NCBI GenBank assembly: GCA_032718475.1
Contig: JAUCBJ010009023.1
Span: 1-49,741 of the forward strand
Origin: Nemertoderma westbladi
Lineage: Eukaryota > Xenacoelomorpha > Nemertodermatida > Nemertodermatidae
Reading direction: 5' to 3'
Length of the DNA stretch: 49,741 bases
A program made the translations under genes and the position numbers. Below the pieces are notes generated by a model. That model was not told the DNA's origin and ran no database searches. It was given only the letters and a program-made list of their open reading frames with translations. Positions within the stretch are counted from its first letter, which is position 1, and each line of letters starts with the position of its first letter. Of this stretch, positions 21,554 to 32,478 are shown in pieces.

Positions 21554-23337
21554 AAATACCTAGCTATGTTAGTCCTATTACCATACCTGATGTTTAGTGT
21601 ATCCCAAACTTGTCTTAATCCATCTGGATGTCCAATAAACTTTAACGCCATTAACTTGGGAGGTCCTTCCAAGCACTTGATGAGGAATATAAGTTTCTCT
21701 CCGTTGGATAGTACAGAGTTCTGTATGTTATCTTTATAATATTCATTAAAAGGTAACCATTTCATCTCATCTCCATTGAACTTGACGATCTCTCCCACCT
21801 TTACCACTTGACGGGCTTCGGTTCTAGCCATTTGACGCGTAAAACTTTCTTGGGCCATCTTATTATTTAATATCGAGTTATCGGTATATAAATTTTTCGG
21901 ATTAGGATCAGGTCTATATGGAATATCATTATCAACAGGTTCATAATTACCCTTAATAGGGTTCACTATAGGAGTTTCTACTTCACTAGCAGTATAGATG
22001 CGTGTAGGCTCCACAACTTGCGCATGAAACACTTCAGACCTAACAGGTTGACACATTGTCACAGGGGTTGGTGGTATACCCAATTGAATATTTACTAATT
22101 TATCGCGTTCTAATGCGATACTCTGCTGCACTTCTTGCAACTCTAACCTACCCTCTCTTACTGTTCCCTTTAACTGCTGAACAGTCCCTTCCAGCTCCCG
22201 GACCTGCTGGGAGGAACATATACGATGTTCCTTCAGCTGCCCGAGCAGGAGACCCATCTCCCGTCGTCCCTCATCCACCCACTCTACCGCCGAAGCGGGA
22301 GCCGCCAACATAGTAGCGGGTCGACGAGGGACGACGGGCGACAAATTGTTGATGTCTTGCTCGGCGTCCAGGACCGGGATTGATTCAGCGGCTATTCTAC
22401 TGGGCACAGGTAGTTTAGTACTGTGCAAAGGGAATTTAGAGTTAGGTTCTGGAAGTACAGGGGTCTCTATCACAGAGGGGGTGGCTTCGAGAACAGGCCT
22501 AATTATTTCAGGCTCAACTACTATAGTAGGGAGTCTTTCTACTCTAATAATTTGGTCTGTAGGCTCAGGATTACTTAAATCTACACTAGCTAGTTGCCTT
22601 CTCACAGATGGAGGCAAATTAGGCAATTTCGGCCGGTGCAGCGCCCTTCTACGTCCGCTGGAACGAGATTTATTTCCTCTACCTTCAGGATCTGTTGTAT
22701 CGCCTTCATCAGAGGATGTAAATCCCTGTCTCTTGGGAGTAGATCGACTTAGCAGCTGCATCTGAGTAGCTGTTATCTGTTTATTTAAGTAATCTTGCTT
22801 CACTTGAAGATTTTCCAACTCTAGTTGGGCTGTCTCTTCAGATGCCCTCCGTTCTGCTTCTACCACTGCCTCTGCCGCTTTTCTTTCAGCTTCTGCCGCT
22901 GCCGCTTTTCTTTCAGCCTCTGCCGCTGCCGCTGCCGCTGCCACTTTTCTTTCAACTTCTGCCGCTGCCGCTGCTGCTGCCTTTCTGTCTTCTATCCGTT
23001 TTTTCTTTAATTGTTCTTCCTGTTCCCTAGCGATGAGGATGCTTTCATCAAATTTAGCCTGCTCAGCGGCTAATATTTCCGCATCTAACGAGTCCAACAC
23101 AAATTTGGCCCCTTCACTATTAGGGTGAAGTCCAGCTAGCCTTCTCCTTAGCTCTCTGTCACCTATGAATCGTTGATAGTCCGACAGATATATGTCAATA
23201 GCATCCTTCTTCTGAGGTTTCTCTGATATAGCTTCGCTTTCCACCTGAGAAAAGGTAGCGTCTGTTGACTCTCCAAGGGTCATGCGCTCGGTTAGCTGAG
23301 CTTTCCATTGTGTCGTTCCCTGGACTTTAAGACTCAA
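21554..23337 (-). pseudogene. gag: Gag central region of left-arm BEL: coiled coil and DUF1759-like domain
   Basis: An open frame from about 23337 down to the LINE insertion. It begins VQGTTQWKAQLTERMTLG and contains a long Ala/Glu/Lys-rich helix (AAAAAEVERKVAAAAAA-type) predicted to be a coiled coil of about 100 residues. A proline-rich linker follows, then a DUF1759-like segment (VKFNGDEMKWLPFNEYYKDN, then SNGEKLIFLIKCLEGPPKL). In BEL elements this region builds the particle. It is out of frame with the preceding Gag segment by a small indel near 23330 and is cut by the LINE at 21542. The right-arm counterpart is 33035-34790. Confidence 0.85.
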
Positions 23338-23905
23338 GACTCACCCCTTGGAACCAAGTTTTTACGGCCACTTGCAACGACGTGTCTTGGCTTCTCTTCG
23401 AAGCTTCCTCAAAGGCTGAAAGGATTAGTCTGATCCGTAAAATTCGTTCTCGCAATTGATAAAGCAGCTCTCCCTGCTCTTGAGGTCCTTGTCTTTGTTG
23501 AAACAGGTGTTCCTCTAATCGCTCCAAAGAGTTGAAGAATCCCTGGACATATCCTGCTGCCGACCTCTTCCATACAGCTGGATCTCGAGTGTCTCTTACT
23601 ACTCCCATCCTGTATAAGTCCTCCCAGGCAGCTTCCGATAAGTTAAACGGGAGTCCGGGTCTGGGGAAGTTCCATTGCGTCTCGACAATAGACTTCAGTT
23701 CCTCCATTGTGTATCCCGCATAACTGTCCTTGGTAGATCGCTTACTTCTCGCCCAATCGATTTGATGTTCTTCCGCCGCAATCAATACTCTAGTGAGTAC
23801 GGCTCCAGGAAGAATTAGAAGTGGATCTGGATAAACTGCTTCTGTCATCCTTGCTCCGATCTCGGGTGTCAACTCTACAGTGTCTGAACTACTGGAGTTA
23901 TTGGG
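23327..23905 (-). pseudogene. gag: Gag N-terminal helical domain of left-arm BEL
   Basis: An open frame including PDPLLILPGAVLTRVLIA and AVWKRSAAGYVQGFF, about 89% identical by eye to 32479-33050 in the right arm. The listed first Met of related frames here is TTG; the frame simply continues from the N-terminal fragment after a small frameshift near 23905. It ends VSLES-stop through another indel. Its particle-forming role is inferred from position only. Confidence 0.8.
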
Positions 23906-24170
23906 CCGGCCGCCGAGAAATAAGTTCTCGGTTCAGGTGTGGCTGCTGTTTAACAGCTGCTTCTTGGTCCCGCTTGACTTGGGCCCTAGTGCCTATGATA
24001 GACCGATGGTGCTTTACTAGCCTAGTGTCTGATACTACTACTGTAGGGATGACCTTTCTTACAGTAGGAGGGGACTTGGACTTCGGTCTCAGATTTTCTA
24101 TACTCCTATCTGAGTCACAGACTGTTCTTTCTAGGAGACTATCTGACAGTGTTTGTTTTGTGTCAGCCAT
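23898..24170 (-). pseudogene. gag: Gag start of left-arm BEL (MADTKQTLSD...)
   Basis: ATG at 24168-24170 begins a 90-codon frame matched in the right arm at ATG 28471, so this is the conserved gag start. The frame leaves register near 23905, where the left arm has a 4-nt longer GC-rich stretch (CGGCGGCCGGCCC) than the right-arm equivalent. The domain is basic and hydrophilic with no recognisable motif. Confidence 0.8.
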
Positions 24171-25379
24171 GTTTGATTTTACAGTTGAATGCCTACTACT
24201 ATAACAACAGTTAAAGTAAGTCTAGTAATTCAGTATCAACTGTAAGCCTAGTCATTAATTACCGATACCGTTACTCAGTGTAACATGATATATATATAAT
24301 ATATTAAAATACCGGTATACACTTATAGTATATATATAAGTATTATTACAGACTAGGATTAGTCACAGAATACCGGCATATAATTTCAGCCTAAATTTAT
24401 ATAAATAAATATAATAAGCCTACCGTAAATACCGGTATACACCTATAGTATATATAAGTATTATTATAGACTAGGATTAGTCACAGAATACCAGTATATA
24501 ATTTCAGCCTAAATTTATATAAATATATATAATAAGCCTACTGTGAATACCGGTAATGTCAATTATTTTATAATAACTGAATTTCTGAATTTTAGGCTTA
24601 CTTTCCTTTACTTTATTACTGTTATTAAACAGTAGTCCAACTGATATTAAGACCTAATTGATGTATAACAGGCCTACTATTTTATAAATCGGTTTGAGTT
24701 GATTTATAATATATTAGGTACCCGTACAAGGGTTTTGACAATATTTGAAATAAATGATATTATTTCTGGGTAAGGAGTCACTACACAGAAGCTGAATGCT
24801 CTCATTGGAGTGCTACTTGTTGGACACTAAAACGAATAATGCTACTTTACTAAGTTACTTATCACTACAAATTACTTACAATTACAGTGTGAGATTACAA
24901 TCTCTAAATAAACACCAAAAGTTACACGTACAAATTTTAGGGTAATTTTACAAGAAATCTACAAACCAGTCTAACAAGGAGTAGAGAATTTCTGGTTCTT
25001 ACAAACTGACAGGATGCTACAGTATTTGAAAACAATAAAGTAGTAGTAAGTAAATTGCGTTGTCCAGATAAGAAAATACCACCGTCTGACGACTTATAGT
25101 CTTAGCTCTATAAGTACTACGTTATGTACCCGGAGTGTCCTTACCTAGAAGTTAATTACCGCAGCCAACCAGAGCTAACGTGCCTATTAACCACTTTACA
25201 ACACAAATATACTGCCTACACACTAATTACTTTCGGAAAGCACTGTACGCTAAACCCTAAATTAGGTACAAGTACTTATACAACAAATAACCAGCAGTTA
25301 AATATACTTGAACAGCCAAAAGAACCACGGTATCTGCTGGAGTGAGCGGAGCACAAAATCACCAGTCTTTACCTACGCC
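24171..25379 (-). promoter_or_regulatory. Leader region upstream of gag (left arm)
   Basis: This 1.2 kb is mirrored at 26234-27096 plus 28246-28470. As the sequence 5' of gag in both arms it should hold the gag promoter, but it has no copy of the 291-bp LTR and no obvious TGG-starting primer-binding site. It is AT-rich with repeated TACCGGTAT palindromes. No gene is supported; the 73-codon frame at 25124 is not conserved in the other arm. Confidence 0.5.
24308..24548. repeat. 121-bp tandem duplication with TACCGGTATAC motifs
   Basis: ACCGGTATACAC occurs at about 24311 and again at 24432. The following sequence (CTATAGTATATATAAG, GACTAGGATTAGTCACAGAATACC, TTTCAGCCTAAATTTATATA) is repeated with few changes. 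The right arm has a single copy at 28246-28345, so the duplication is left-arm specific. Confidence 0.85.
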
Positions 25380-26233
25380 AAATCGCTACCTAGATCGGAT
25401 GAGCATAAGCTCAAAGGATGGTATGCTTGAGCATGTGAACGACTTCTGTTACCTGGGATCATGGATCCGGAAGTCAGGTGAGGACCTTCGAATACGTAAG
25501 GGAAAGGCATGGGCAGCCTTGAATAGGCTTTCCAGGATTTGGAAGTCACCGAGAATTAATCGGAAACTTAAGGTCCGATTATTTAGAGCACGAGTATTTA
25601 GTTCCAGTACTCCTCTATGGGAGTCCATGCTGGGCTCTAACTGCTGAGGACACCAAATCTCTGGATGGCACATTCACAAGAATGCTACGCCAGGTTCATT
25701 GTGTCAAGGTACTTACAGGTACAGCAGTATTATTTCGATTGTGATAATTATATACCGGTAGGTCTTGATATTTAATCGGGGACTGCAGCCCTGGTTTTTT
25801 ATTGGGATTTTACTTATTTCTGTCAGTTTTATTTATCTGTAAGTGTAATATTGAGCAGAAGGCGTGTAAGCCTGCTCAGATTGTATAAATAATTTGTAGG
25901 CCGGATTGTTGTCTAACTGTGTAGAGTGTCTGTCCGATAAAGTGCTAGTTAGGAAGGTGGGGGCATCCAGTGCTGTAAGGTAAATCCCCCCCAAAGAATA
26001 AGTCGTACTACTTGGTTAGAACGCCTACTAAATAACCATTTTGGCTAACCATTCTGCCAGCATTTGGTCTGCGTTTTGTTTGAATAGTCTGCACGGGTAG
26101 CGTAATATTTATTATTCAGAGTCTATGCGAGTATTCGCAACCTCCAATTCCCCAAGTTTATTCCTACAGTAATTGTGCTTGTTATACATACCGTTATAGT
26201 TCATTTAACCCAGGTACTACATCAGGGCTGCTC
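25380..26233. other. Central spacer of the palindrome
   Basis: Homology between the arms ends at CTACGCC (25379) on the left and resumes at GGCGTAG (26234) on the right. The 854 bp between is unpaired. It contains a LINE fragment (25394-25708) and about 525 bp I cannot classify, with no supportable open frame. It includes a short G-rich/C-rich pair (GGTGGGGGCATC ... AAATCCCCCCC, 25958-25993) that could fold. Confidence 0.75.
25394..25708 (+). mobile_element. LINE fragment at the palindrome centre
   Basis: The plus-strand sequence from GATCGGATGAGCATAAGC to CATTGTGTCAA matches the minus-strand LINE at 29083-29373 and 48870-49150. It encodes part of the post-RT region (GMLEHVNDFCYLGSWIRKSG). 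It lacks both the 5' part and the 3' tail, so it is a doubly truncated piece and not a simple retrotransposed end. It is the only LINE copy of this family in plus orientation. Confidence 0.88.
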
Positions 26234-28470
26234 GGCGTAGGTAAAGACTGGTGATTTTGTGCTCCGGTCACTCCAGCAGATACCGTGGTTCTTTTGGCTG
26301 TTCAAGTATATTTAACTGCTGGTTATTTGTTGTATAAGTACTTGTACCTAATTTAGGGTTTAGAGAACAGTGCTTTCCGAAAGTAATTTAGTGTGTAGGC
26401 AGTATATTTGTGTTGTAACGTGGTTAATAGGCACGTTAGCTCTGGTTGGCTTCGGTAATTAACCTCTAGGTAGGGACACTCCGGGTACATAACGTAGTAC
26501 TTATAGAGTTTAAGACTATAAGTCGTCAGATGGTGATATTTCCTTATCTGGACAACGCGACTTACTTACTACTACTTTATTGTTTTCAAATACCGTAGTT
26601 TCCTGTCAGTTTGTAAGAACCAGAAATTCTAACTCCTTGTTAGGCTGGTTTGTAGATTTCTTGTAAAATTACCCTAAAAATTGTACGTATAACTTGTTTA
26701 TTGTTTATTTAGAGATTGTAATCTCAACCTGTTTGTAAGTAAGTTGTAGTGATAAGTAACTTAGTAAAGTAGAATTATCTGTATTAGTGTCTAACAAGTA
26801 GCACTCCACTGAGAGCGTTCAGCTTCTGTGTAGTGACTCTTTATCCAGAAATAATAACATTTATTTCAAATATTGTCAAAACCCATTGTACGGGCATATA
26901 TATATTTATAAATCAACTCAAACAGATTTATAAAATAGTAGGCCTGTTATACATCAATTAGGTCTTAATATCAGTTGAACTACTGCTTAATATCAGTAAT
27001 AAAGTAAAGGGAAGTAACCCTAAAATTCAGAAATTCAGTTATTATTAAATAATTGACATTACCGGTATTTACGGTAAGCTTATTATATTTATTAGCAAGT
27101 CGTTAGACTTGATTACTGTAAGAAAAAAAAGCTACTGAATACTGGCTACTGACTACTGGCTACTGGCTACTGACTACTGACCTAGAGCAAAAACGGCTCT
27201 AACGATTTTGATGAAATTTCGCATGGACCGTGAAAATAGATTTCTAAGGGTACTTGTGAAATCGCGGTTTAAATTGAAACATCTCAACTTGTTTTATTTC
27301 GAAAAATAGCCCCAAAACACGAAAATTGCCATAGGCGCAATGATAAAAACACCAGCTGGCACTCATGAAAAATGTATAGAGATGGCCTGGTAATGCATTC
27401 AATAGGAAGGGCAACTAACAAAGAAGTACTTTCTGCGCCAAGTATTATCACTCTACTCTACAACCCAGACAGTAAGCAAACATTAACTGGTTTAGCTGGC
27501 TTTTACAGTCTCAGCTGAATAACTCTTCCCAATGCATCCTTGCTATGTTAATTAATTGGCGTGCAAGCTAAATAACAATTTAGCCAACACAGTGTGTTGG
27601 CTACTATTGATTGTACTGTGCTCTCTAGCCTTCAGCGAATTATTGTTTTATTTTGAAATCTTTGTACCAACATTAATAATGTGGAGGCTGTATGCTTATA
27701 AGGCTGAATGTTTACTAAGCCTCATAATGATTCTCCATAAGGCTAACATTATAGCTTGAAATATAAAAATCTGTTATTATAATAATATAATTGTTGTATT
27801 TAATTAATATCGTGGATTACATTGAACAGTGTAAATTGTTAATCGCGGTTTACATTGAAACATCTCAATTTGTTTTATTTATTACAAAAATAAGAACGAA
27901 TTTGTCTTATCACTTCTTGTGCGCGATTGTATTGAATTCATGACAACTGCTGTTATTATTATTAATCAATTGACACCTCGACTCCTCTCTGACTACTCTA
28001 CCCGATTGAACAAAATAATCATTTCGCTAACTGCTCTCTATCTTCTATAATCACAACAGCTTTTATAATTCATTAGATGATTACAACATAATAATTATAG
28101 TTTGAAGTTGTCTAGAAAATTTCTTGTACACCACCGGGACTACGCTCACACTAATTGATTATCAGACAGAACAAAAAGCTTTTACTTGACTCGTACTGAC
28201 TCCTACGACTTGCGTCACGGGCCGCTAGGCCCGTCTCTAGTATAAATTTAGGCTGAAATTATATACCAGTATTCTGTGACTGAACCTAGTCTGTAAATAA
28301 TACTTATATATATACTATAAGTGTATACCGGTATTTTAATATTATATATATATCATGTTACACTGAGTAACGGTATCGGTAACTAACTACTAGGCTTACA
28401 GTTGATACTGAATTACTAGACTTGCTTTAACTATCGTTATAGTAGTAGGCATTCAACTGTCAAATAAATT
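26234..28470 (+). promoter_or_regulatory. Leader region upstream of gag (right arm), with a 1.15-kb insertion
   Basis: 26234-27096 and 28246-28470 match the left leader in inverted orientation. The part between is the insertion listed next. As on the left, no LTR precedes gag. The small frame at 27556-27759 lies inside the insertion and has no support. Confidence 0.55.
27097..28245. mobile_element. Unclassified 1.15-kb insertion in the right leader
   Basis: Absent from the left arm, where CTTATTATATATATTTATATAA is continuous. It contains a CTACTGRCTACTGG microsatellite (27131-27183) and a direct repeat of GCGGTTTAMATTGAAACATCTCAA about 580 bp apart (near 27257 and 27841). Near its right end is a GC-rich palindrome (ACGGGCCGCTAGGCCCGT). 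No transposase, RT or clear terminal repeats; a short A/T target duplication is possible but not distinctive. Probably non-autonomous. Confidence 0.6.
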
Positions 28471-28709
28471 ATGGCTGACACAAAGCAAACACTGTCAGAT
28501 AGTCTCCTAGAAAGAACGATCTGTGACCCAGATAAGAGTATCGAACATCTAAGACAAAAGTCCAAGTCCCCTCCTACTGTAAGAAAGGTCATCAGACCCT
28601 AGGCTAGTAAAGCATCATAGGTCTATTATAGGCACTAGATCTCAAGTTAAGCGAGACCAAGAGACGGCTGTTAAACAGCAGCAGCACCCGAGCCGAGAAC
28701 TTATTTCTC
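28471..28709 (+). pseudogene. gag: Gag start of right-arm BEL, interrupted by a LINE
   Basis: ATG 28471 begins MADTKQTLSDSLLERT as in the left arm. A 17-bp deletion near 28595 shifts the frame into a TAG (KVIRP-stop). The LINE then enters at 28709/28710 within sequence encoding the ELIS segment. Gag resumes at 32479. Confidence 0.82.
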
Positions 28710-28753
28710 TACTACTACTACTATGATCGGCATGCTGCATTGCAGCTGCATTT

Positions 28754-29198
28754 TTAAGAATGCTGTGCCGGCTTGTCAACAAAATTGCACCGCCACAACT
28801 CCCTATCACCCATGACATTTGCTAGATTATCCGCATCTTTAAGGCCAGTGTCCTTTAAGATGCGTCTCAAGAAAGTCATGGGCTGTCCACCATGCTTATT
28901 CACTCCATGAGGCTGCCAAAGTACAAGATTATGCACTGGCTGGTCCTCACGGCGAAAGCAATGTCCTGCAAAGCGGAGGCGATTTTGTTCTAGTGTCAAG
29001 CTTGGGGGAACCAATGAGACACCTCCAATGTTATATAGTGTCTGGTTGGAGATGTGTGCATTGTACTTGACACAATGTACCCGGCGTAGCATTCTTGTGA
29101 ATGTGCCATCCAGAGATTTGGTGTCCTCAGCAGTTAGAGCCCAGCATGGACTCCCGTAGAGGAGTACTGGAACTACTGCTGCTCTAAATAATCGGACC
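28754..29198 (-). pseudogene. LINE C-terminal domain, out of frame
   Basis: Continuation of the LINE protein after the 1-bp frameshift. It includes MLRRVHCVKYNAHISNQTL and FAGHCFRREDQPVHNLV, seen in all copies that retain this part. The GHCFRREDQPVH stretch has Cys/His residues but not a CCHC knuckle. It ends CNFVDKPAQHS, which is followed by the short 3' untranslated region and the tail. Confidence 0.85.
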
Positions 29199-32054
29199 TT
29201 AAGTTTCCGATTTAATTCTAGGTGACTTCCAAATCCTGGAAAGCCTATTCAAGGCTGCCCATGCCTTTCCCTTACGTATTCGAAGGTCCTCACCTGACTT
29301 CCGGATCCATGATCCCAGGTAACAGAAGTCGTCCACATGCTCAAGCATACCATCCTTTGAGCTTGTGCTCATCCGATCAGAGACTTGCTGAGGACTTTCA
29401 AAGTTAACTGTCAGAATTTTGGTCTTTCTGGAGTTAATAAGAAGACCAACACTAGAAGCAGCATGTTCTAATGAGCTGAGGAGCCGCAGGGCTTCCTCTA
29501 ATGATTCTGAGAGTACACCTAAGTCATCAGCAAAGTCTAGATCAGTTAGGTACTTGGCAGGATTTCCTCGACTTCTGGAGCCAGTAGGTGGAGTTATCAT
29601 CACCCCATCATCATTATGATGATCTAAGGACATGCGTAGAACATAGTCAACCACAATAATGAACAAGAATGGTGCAAGTGTGTCTCCTTGGAGGACGCCC
29701 CATAACACTTCAAATGGTTCTGTGTCACCGTCAACAGTAGACACAAATGTTGTCGAACCATCGTATACTGATCTGATTGCTGCAATAATTTCATCAGGAA
29801 TCCCATATAATGAAAGTATGCTGAACATACGTGAGCGAGAGACTGAATCAAAGGCCTTGAAGAAGTCAACAAAGATAACAGCCAGATGCCGGTCTTTCTT
29901 TTTTGATAACTCTTCAATTATCCTTCTAAGTGCCAAAATGGGCTCCATGGTCCCACGACCTTTACGGAACCCATTCTGATTTCCACGTAGCAGTCTCTCA
30001 ATGGGATCCCTGATGCGATTTAATAGAATTCTATTGTATAGTTTTGCAGCAATCGAGATCAATGAGATTCCCCGAAAAGAACCATAGAGTGTTAGGTTGC
30101 CCTTCTTGGGAACTGGCACCAACTTATTTGTTTTCATTTCTTGTGGGACTCTTGTTGTACGGTACATGTCTACTATGATGGGATAGATGAGCTTTAAACA
30201 CTCAGGTATTTTAAAGACCTCAGGGGGAACACCATCTACTCCACTGGCACGATTGGTCTTAATGCTCTTTGCAGCAGCCTTCACTTCTGCAAAGGAGATA
30301 TCGCCAATGGGAATATCTGGGAGTACAGACTCAGACACTTTTACTTCTATAAAGTTATCAGGCAATACCCTGTCATTATTGAGGAGCTTTTCAAAGTGGG
30401 CTTTCCAACCATTGAGGCGATCGGCTGGTGATTCAGCCTTAACCTTGGTGGTTAGTTGGCTTTTCCGCCCAGTAAGCAGATTGATCGATTTCCATGCCTG
30501 GGATGATTGCCTGCTGTCGTCAGCATCATTGATGGCATCAACCTGTTGGTTTATTAGCTCCTGTAGATTAACAGAGTACTGCCTGTACAGGGACCTAGAT
30601 GCAGCTTTAACTGCATTCTTGGCCGCTGTAGTCTGTTTGAGTCGGGACTCTTTCTGCGCCTTATGAAGGTCATTTCGGCACTTCTGAATTTTGTTGTCAG
30701 TCCAGGGGGCCCTTTTCCTGTTTCGAGGGTATACAGGAACTGTTTCTGCAGCTGCTAACTTAACTGCTTCTGTAAAGGCAGTATAGCCCTCACAGTAATC
30801 TGCCGCCTCAGAGGCAAGAGCCTCATACCTGTTGCTCAGCTGTAGTGTGAAGCTGGATCTCATACTTGGCTGTTGCAACAGAGAGGACCAGTCATGCCGT
30901 GGCAAGGCAGATTTCGTTGTTCTGCTAGCACGCAGACTAAGTCTTACCTTGGCCACAATAAGGCGGTGATCACTGGAGAAGGGTCGAAGTGTAAATGCAT
31001 TACAGTCTTGTATAGAGCTCCTGTATTTCCTACGAAACAGAATATGGTCTATCTGGGACTTGTGACCACTGGGTCCACTATGAGTCCATAGCTTTCCAGT
31101 TCGCTTCTTGAACTGGGTTCCAGCCGAAAACAATCCATTTCCAGAGATAAAATCCTGAAGATGGACAGAATTTCGGTTAACACTATTGCTATAGACCCAG
31201 GGCGATGTAGGTGATTGATGCAGACTTGCATTAAAGTCTCCCAGGAATGTTAAGAATGCATGCTGATCCACTCCATCAGTTGCTGCTTGTAGATTGTGGT
31301 AGAAATTTTCCACCTCCTCTACAGGGGCAACACTAGTTGGAGAGTAGCACACAATCAGAACCACCTTAGGAAACTTCTTAGCCAGTCTTCCAGAACATGA
31401 GAAGTGGCAACGGATGATGCGGTTAGAGATTTGGTCTATTTTGTCCAATGCTGCATGTGCAGTTGGATTCATCAATAGACCAATTCCACCATTGCCACTA
31501 TCATCTGCTGACGCGAGGGCGAGTCGCCAACCGCCCCCCATGTCCTTAATCAGAACCTCATCAGTCTGTCCAGTCTGCATTCGGTGCTCTTGAACACCCA
31601 CTGCGCTAAGAGAAAGCTTATCTGCCAAGGCAGTCAGCTCACCTTGTCGCATTGGGGACCCGAGTGTTAGGGTGTTTACTGAGGCTAGTCTAGTGACTTG
31701 CCTCAGATTCACCAATGGCTTTGTTGGTCGGGGTGGAACATGAGAGTAGCCTCCAACTCCAGAATCCCTCTCCCCATCACAATCTGGCCTCCCTGGTGAC
31801 CCAGGGTTTGGGCCAGAAAGGTCATCAGGAAAGGGACTCAAAGAATTGTTGGCTGCTCTCTCTCCAGTAGGGGGTGAGACAGGCAGCCGGTCAGGAGTTA
31901 ACTGACGCCTGTGAGGCCGATTGTGTCCGGTAATTCCACTGGCCTCTAGTGGCCGGACCTCCGCATTGCTAATGTAATCCATAGTGGGGGTTGGGGGTGC
32001 TTTTTGCCGAGTCAGCTCTCGGGGCAAATACCACACCCTGGTTTGCCATTCCAC
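29199..32054 (-). pseudogene. LINE endonuclease-reverse transcriptase, main frame
   Basis: The frame is open for 951 codons; the first codon taken is GTG, and the first ATG is codon 25 (about 31982). Endonuclease motifs: VQEHRM (Glu), FLGDFNAS (Asp, Asn) and SSDHRLI (Asp-His). RT motifs: VIFVDFFKAFDS, GVLQGDTLAPFLFII and the catalytic LDFADD. Such an enzyme nicks target DNA and primes reverse transcription on the cut. It ends at RIKSET-stop because of one extra T near 29213, compared with the copy at 48970-48990. The C-terminal continuation is the 112-codon frame 28754-29092. So this near-complete copy is disabled by a single frameshift. Confidence 0.93.
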
Positions 32055-32478
32055 AGGGTGGGTGTCGCAATGGAGTCAGATATGAGGCCCATCACCCATA
32101 TCTACTCTGGCGTACATGACCCACCATTGGCTGTTGCATCTGCTGGGTAATGCCCTGTACCCTTGCTGCCAGGTGCAGGTCGCAGTGAAGTGCCCTCAGA
32201 GTGGACATGAGAACACTGTACTCCTAACCAGCCATTGGTAGATCACCATCTGCCTGGTCAGGCCATATACCCCTGCAGCCAAGTATATGGGTCCTTAATC
32301 CAGGACCAAGGGCGTCCTTATCGCAGAACGAAGGGGGTCCTAGTTACAGGACCAGATTTGCCCTAGTAAGAGGGTCTATGCAGCTACAGGTGGCACCTCC
32401 TTTATGCTGCATGGAGGTGGCAAGTTTTCTTGATCAATGACCTAGAATACCTGACCTGACCTGACTTACTTATTTCTC

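Larger units (their letters stand above)
28710..32467 (-). mobile_element. Near-full-length LINE (APE-type non-LTR retrotransposon) in right-arm gag
   Basis: This 3758-bp insertion is flanked by the 11-bp target duplication ACTTATTTCTC (28699-28709 and 32468-32478). Its 3' end (left, minus strand) is CAGCATGCCGATCATAG followed by TAG repeats; its 5' end has AGGTCAGGTCAGGT. It encodes an apurinic-type endonuclease and RT. The 3' microsatellite tail, single enzymatic ORF and FADD-type RT suggest an RTE-like or related clade; I would not name it more closely. All four LINE copies of this family in the window share this 3' half. Confidence 0.95.

Noticed and set aside
22346-22765. 139-codon plus-strand frame and Leu/Pro-rich frames at 22825-23030
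   Set aside because: They are antisense shadows of the Ala/Glu-rich gag coiled coil.
27556-27759. 67-codon hydrophobic frame resembling a membrane peptide
   Set aside because: Lies inside an AT-rich insertion present in one arm only; composition alone explains the hydrophobicity.
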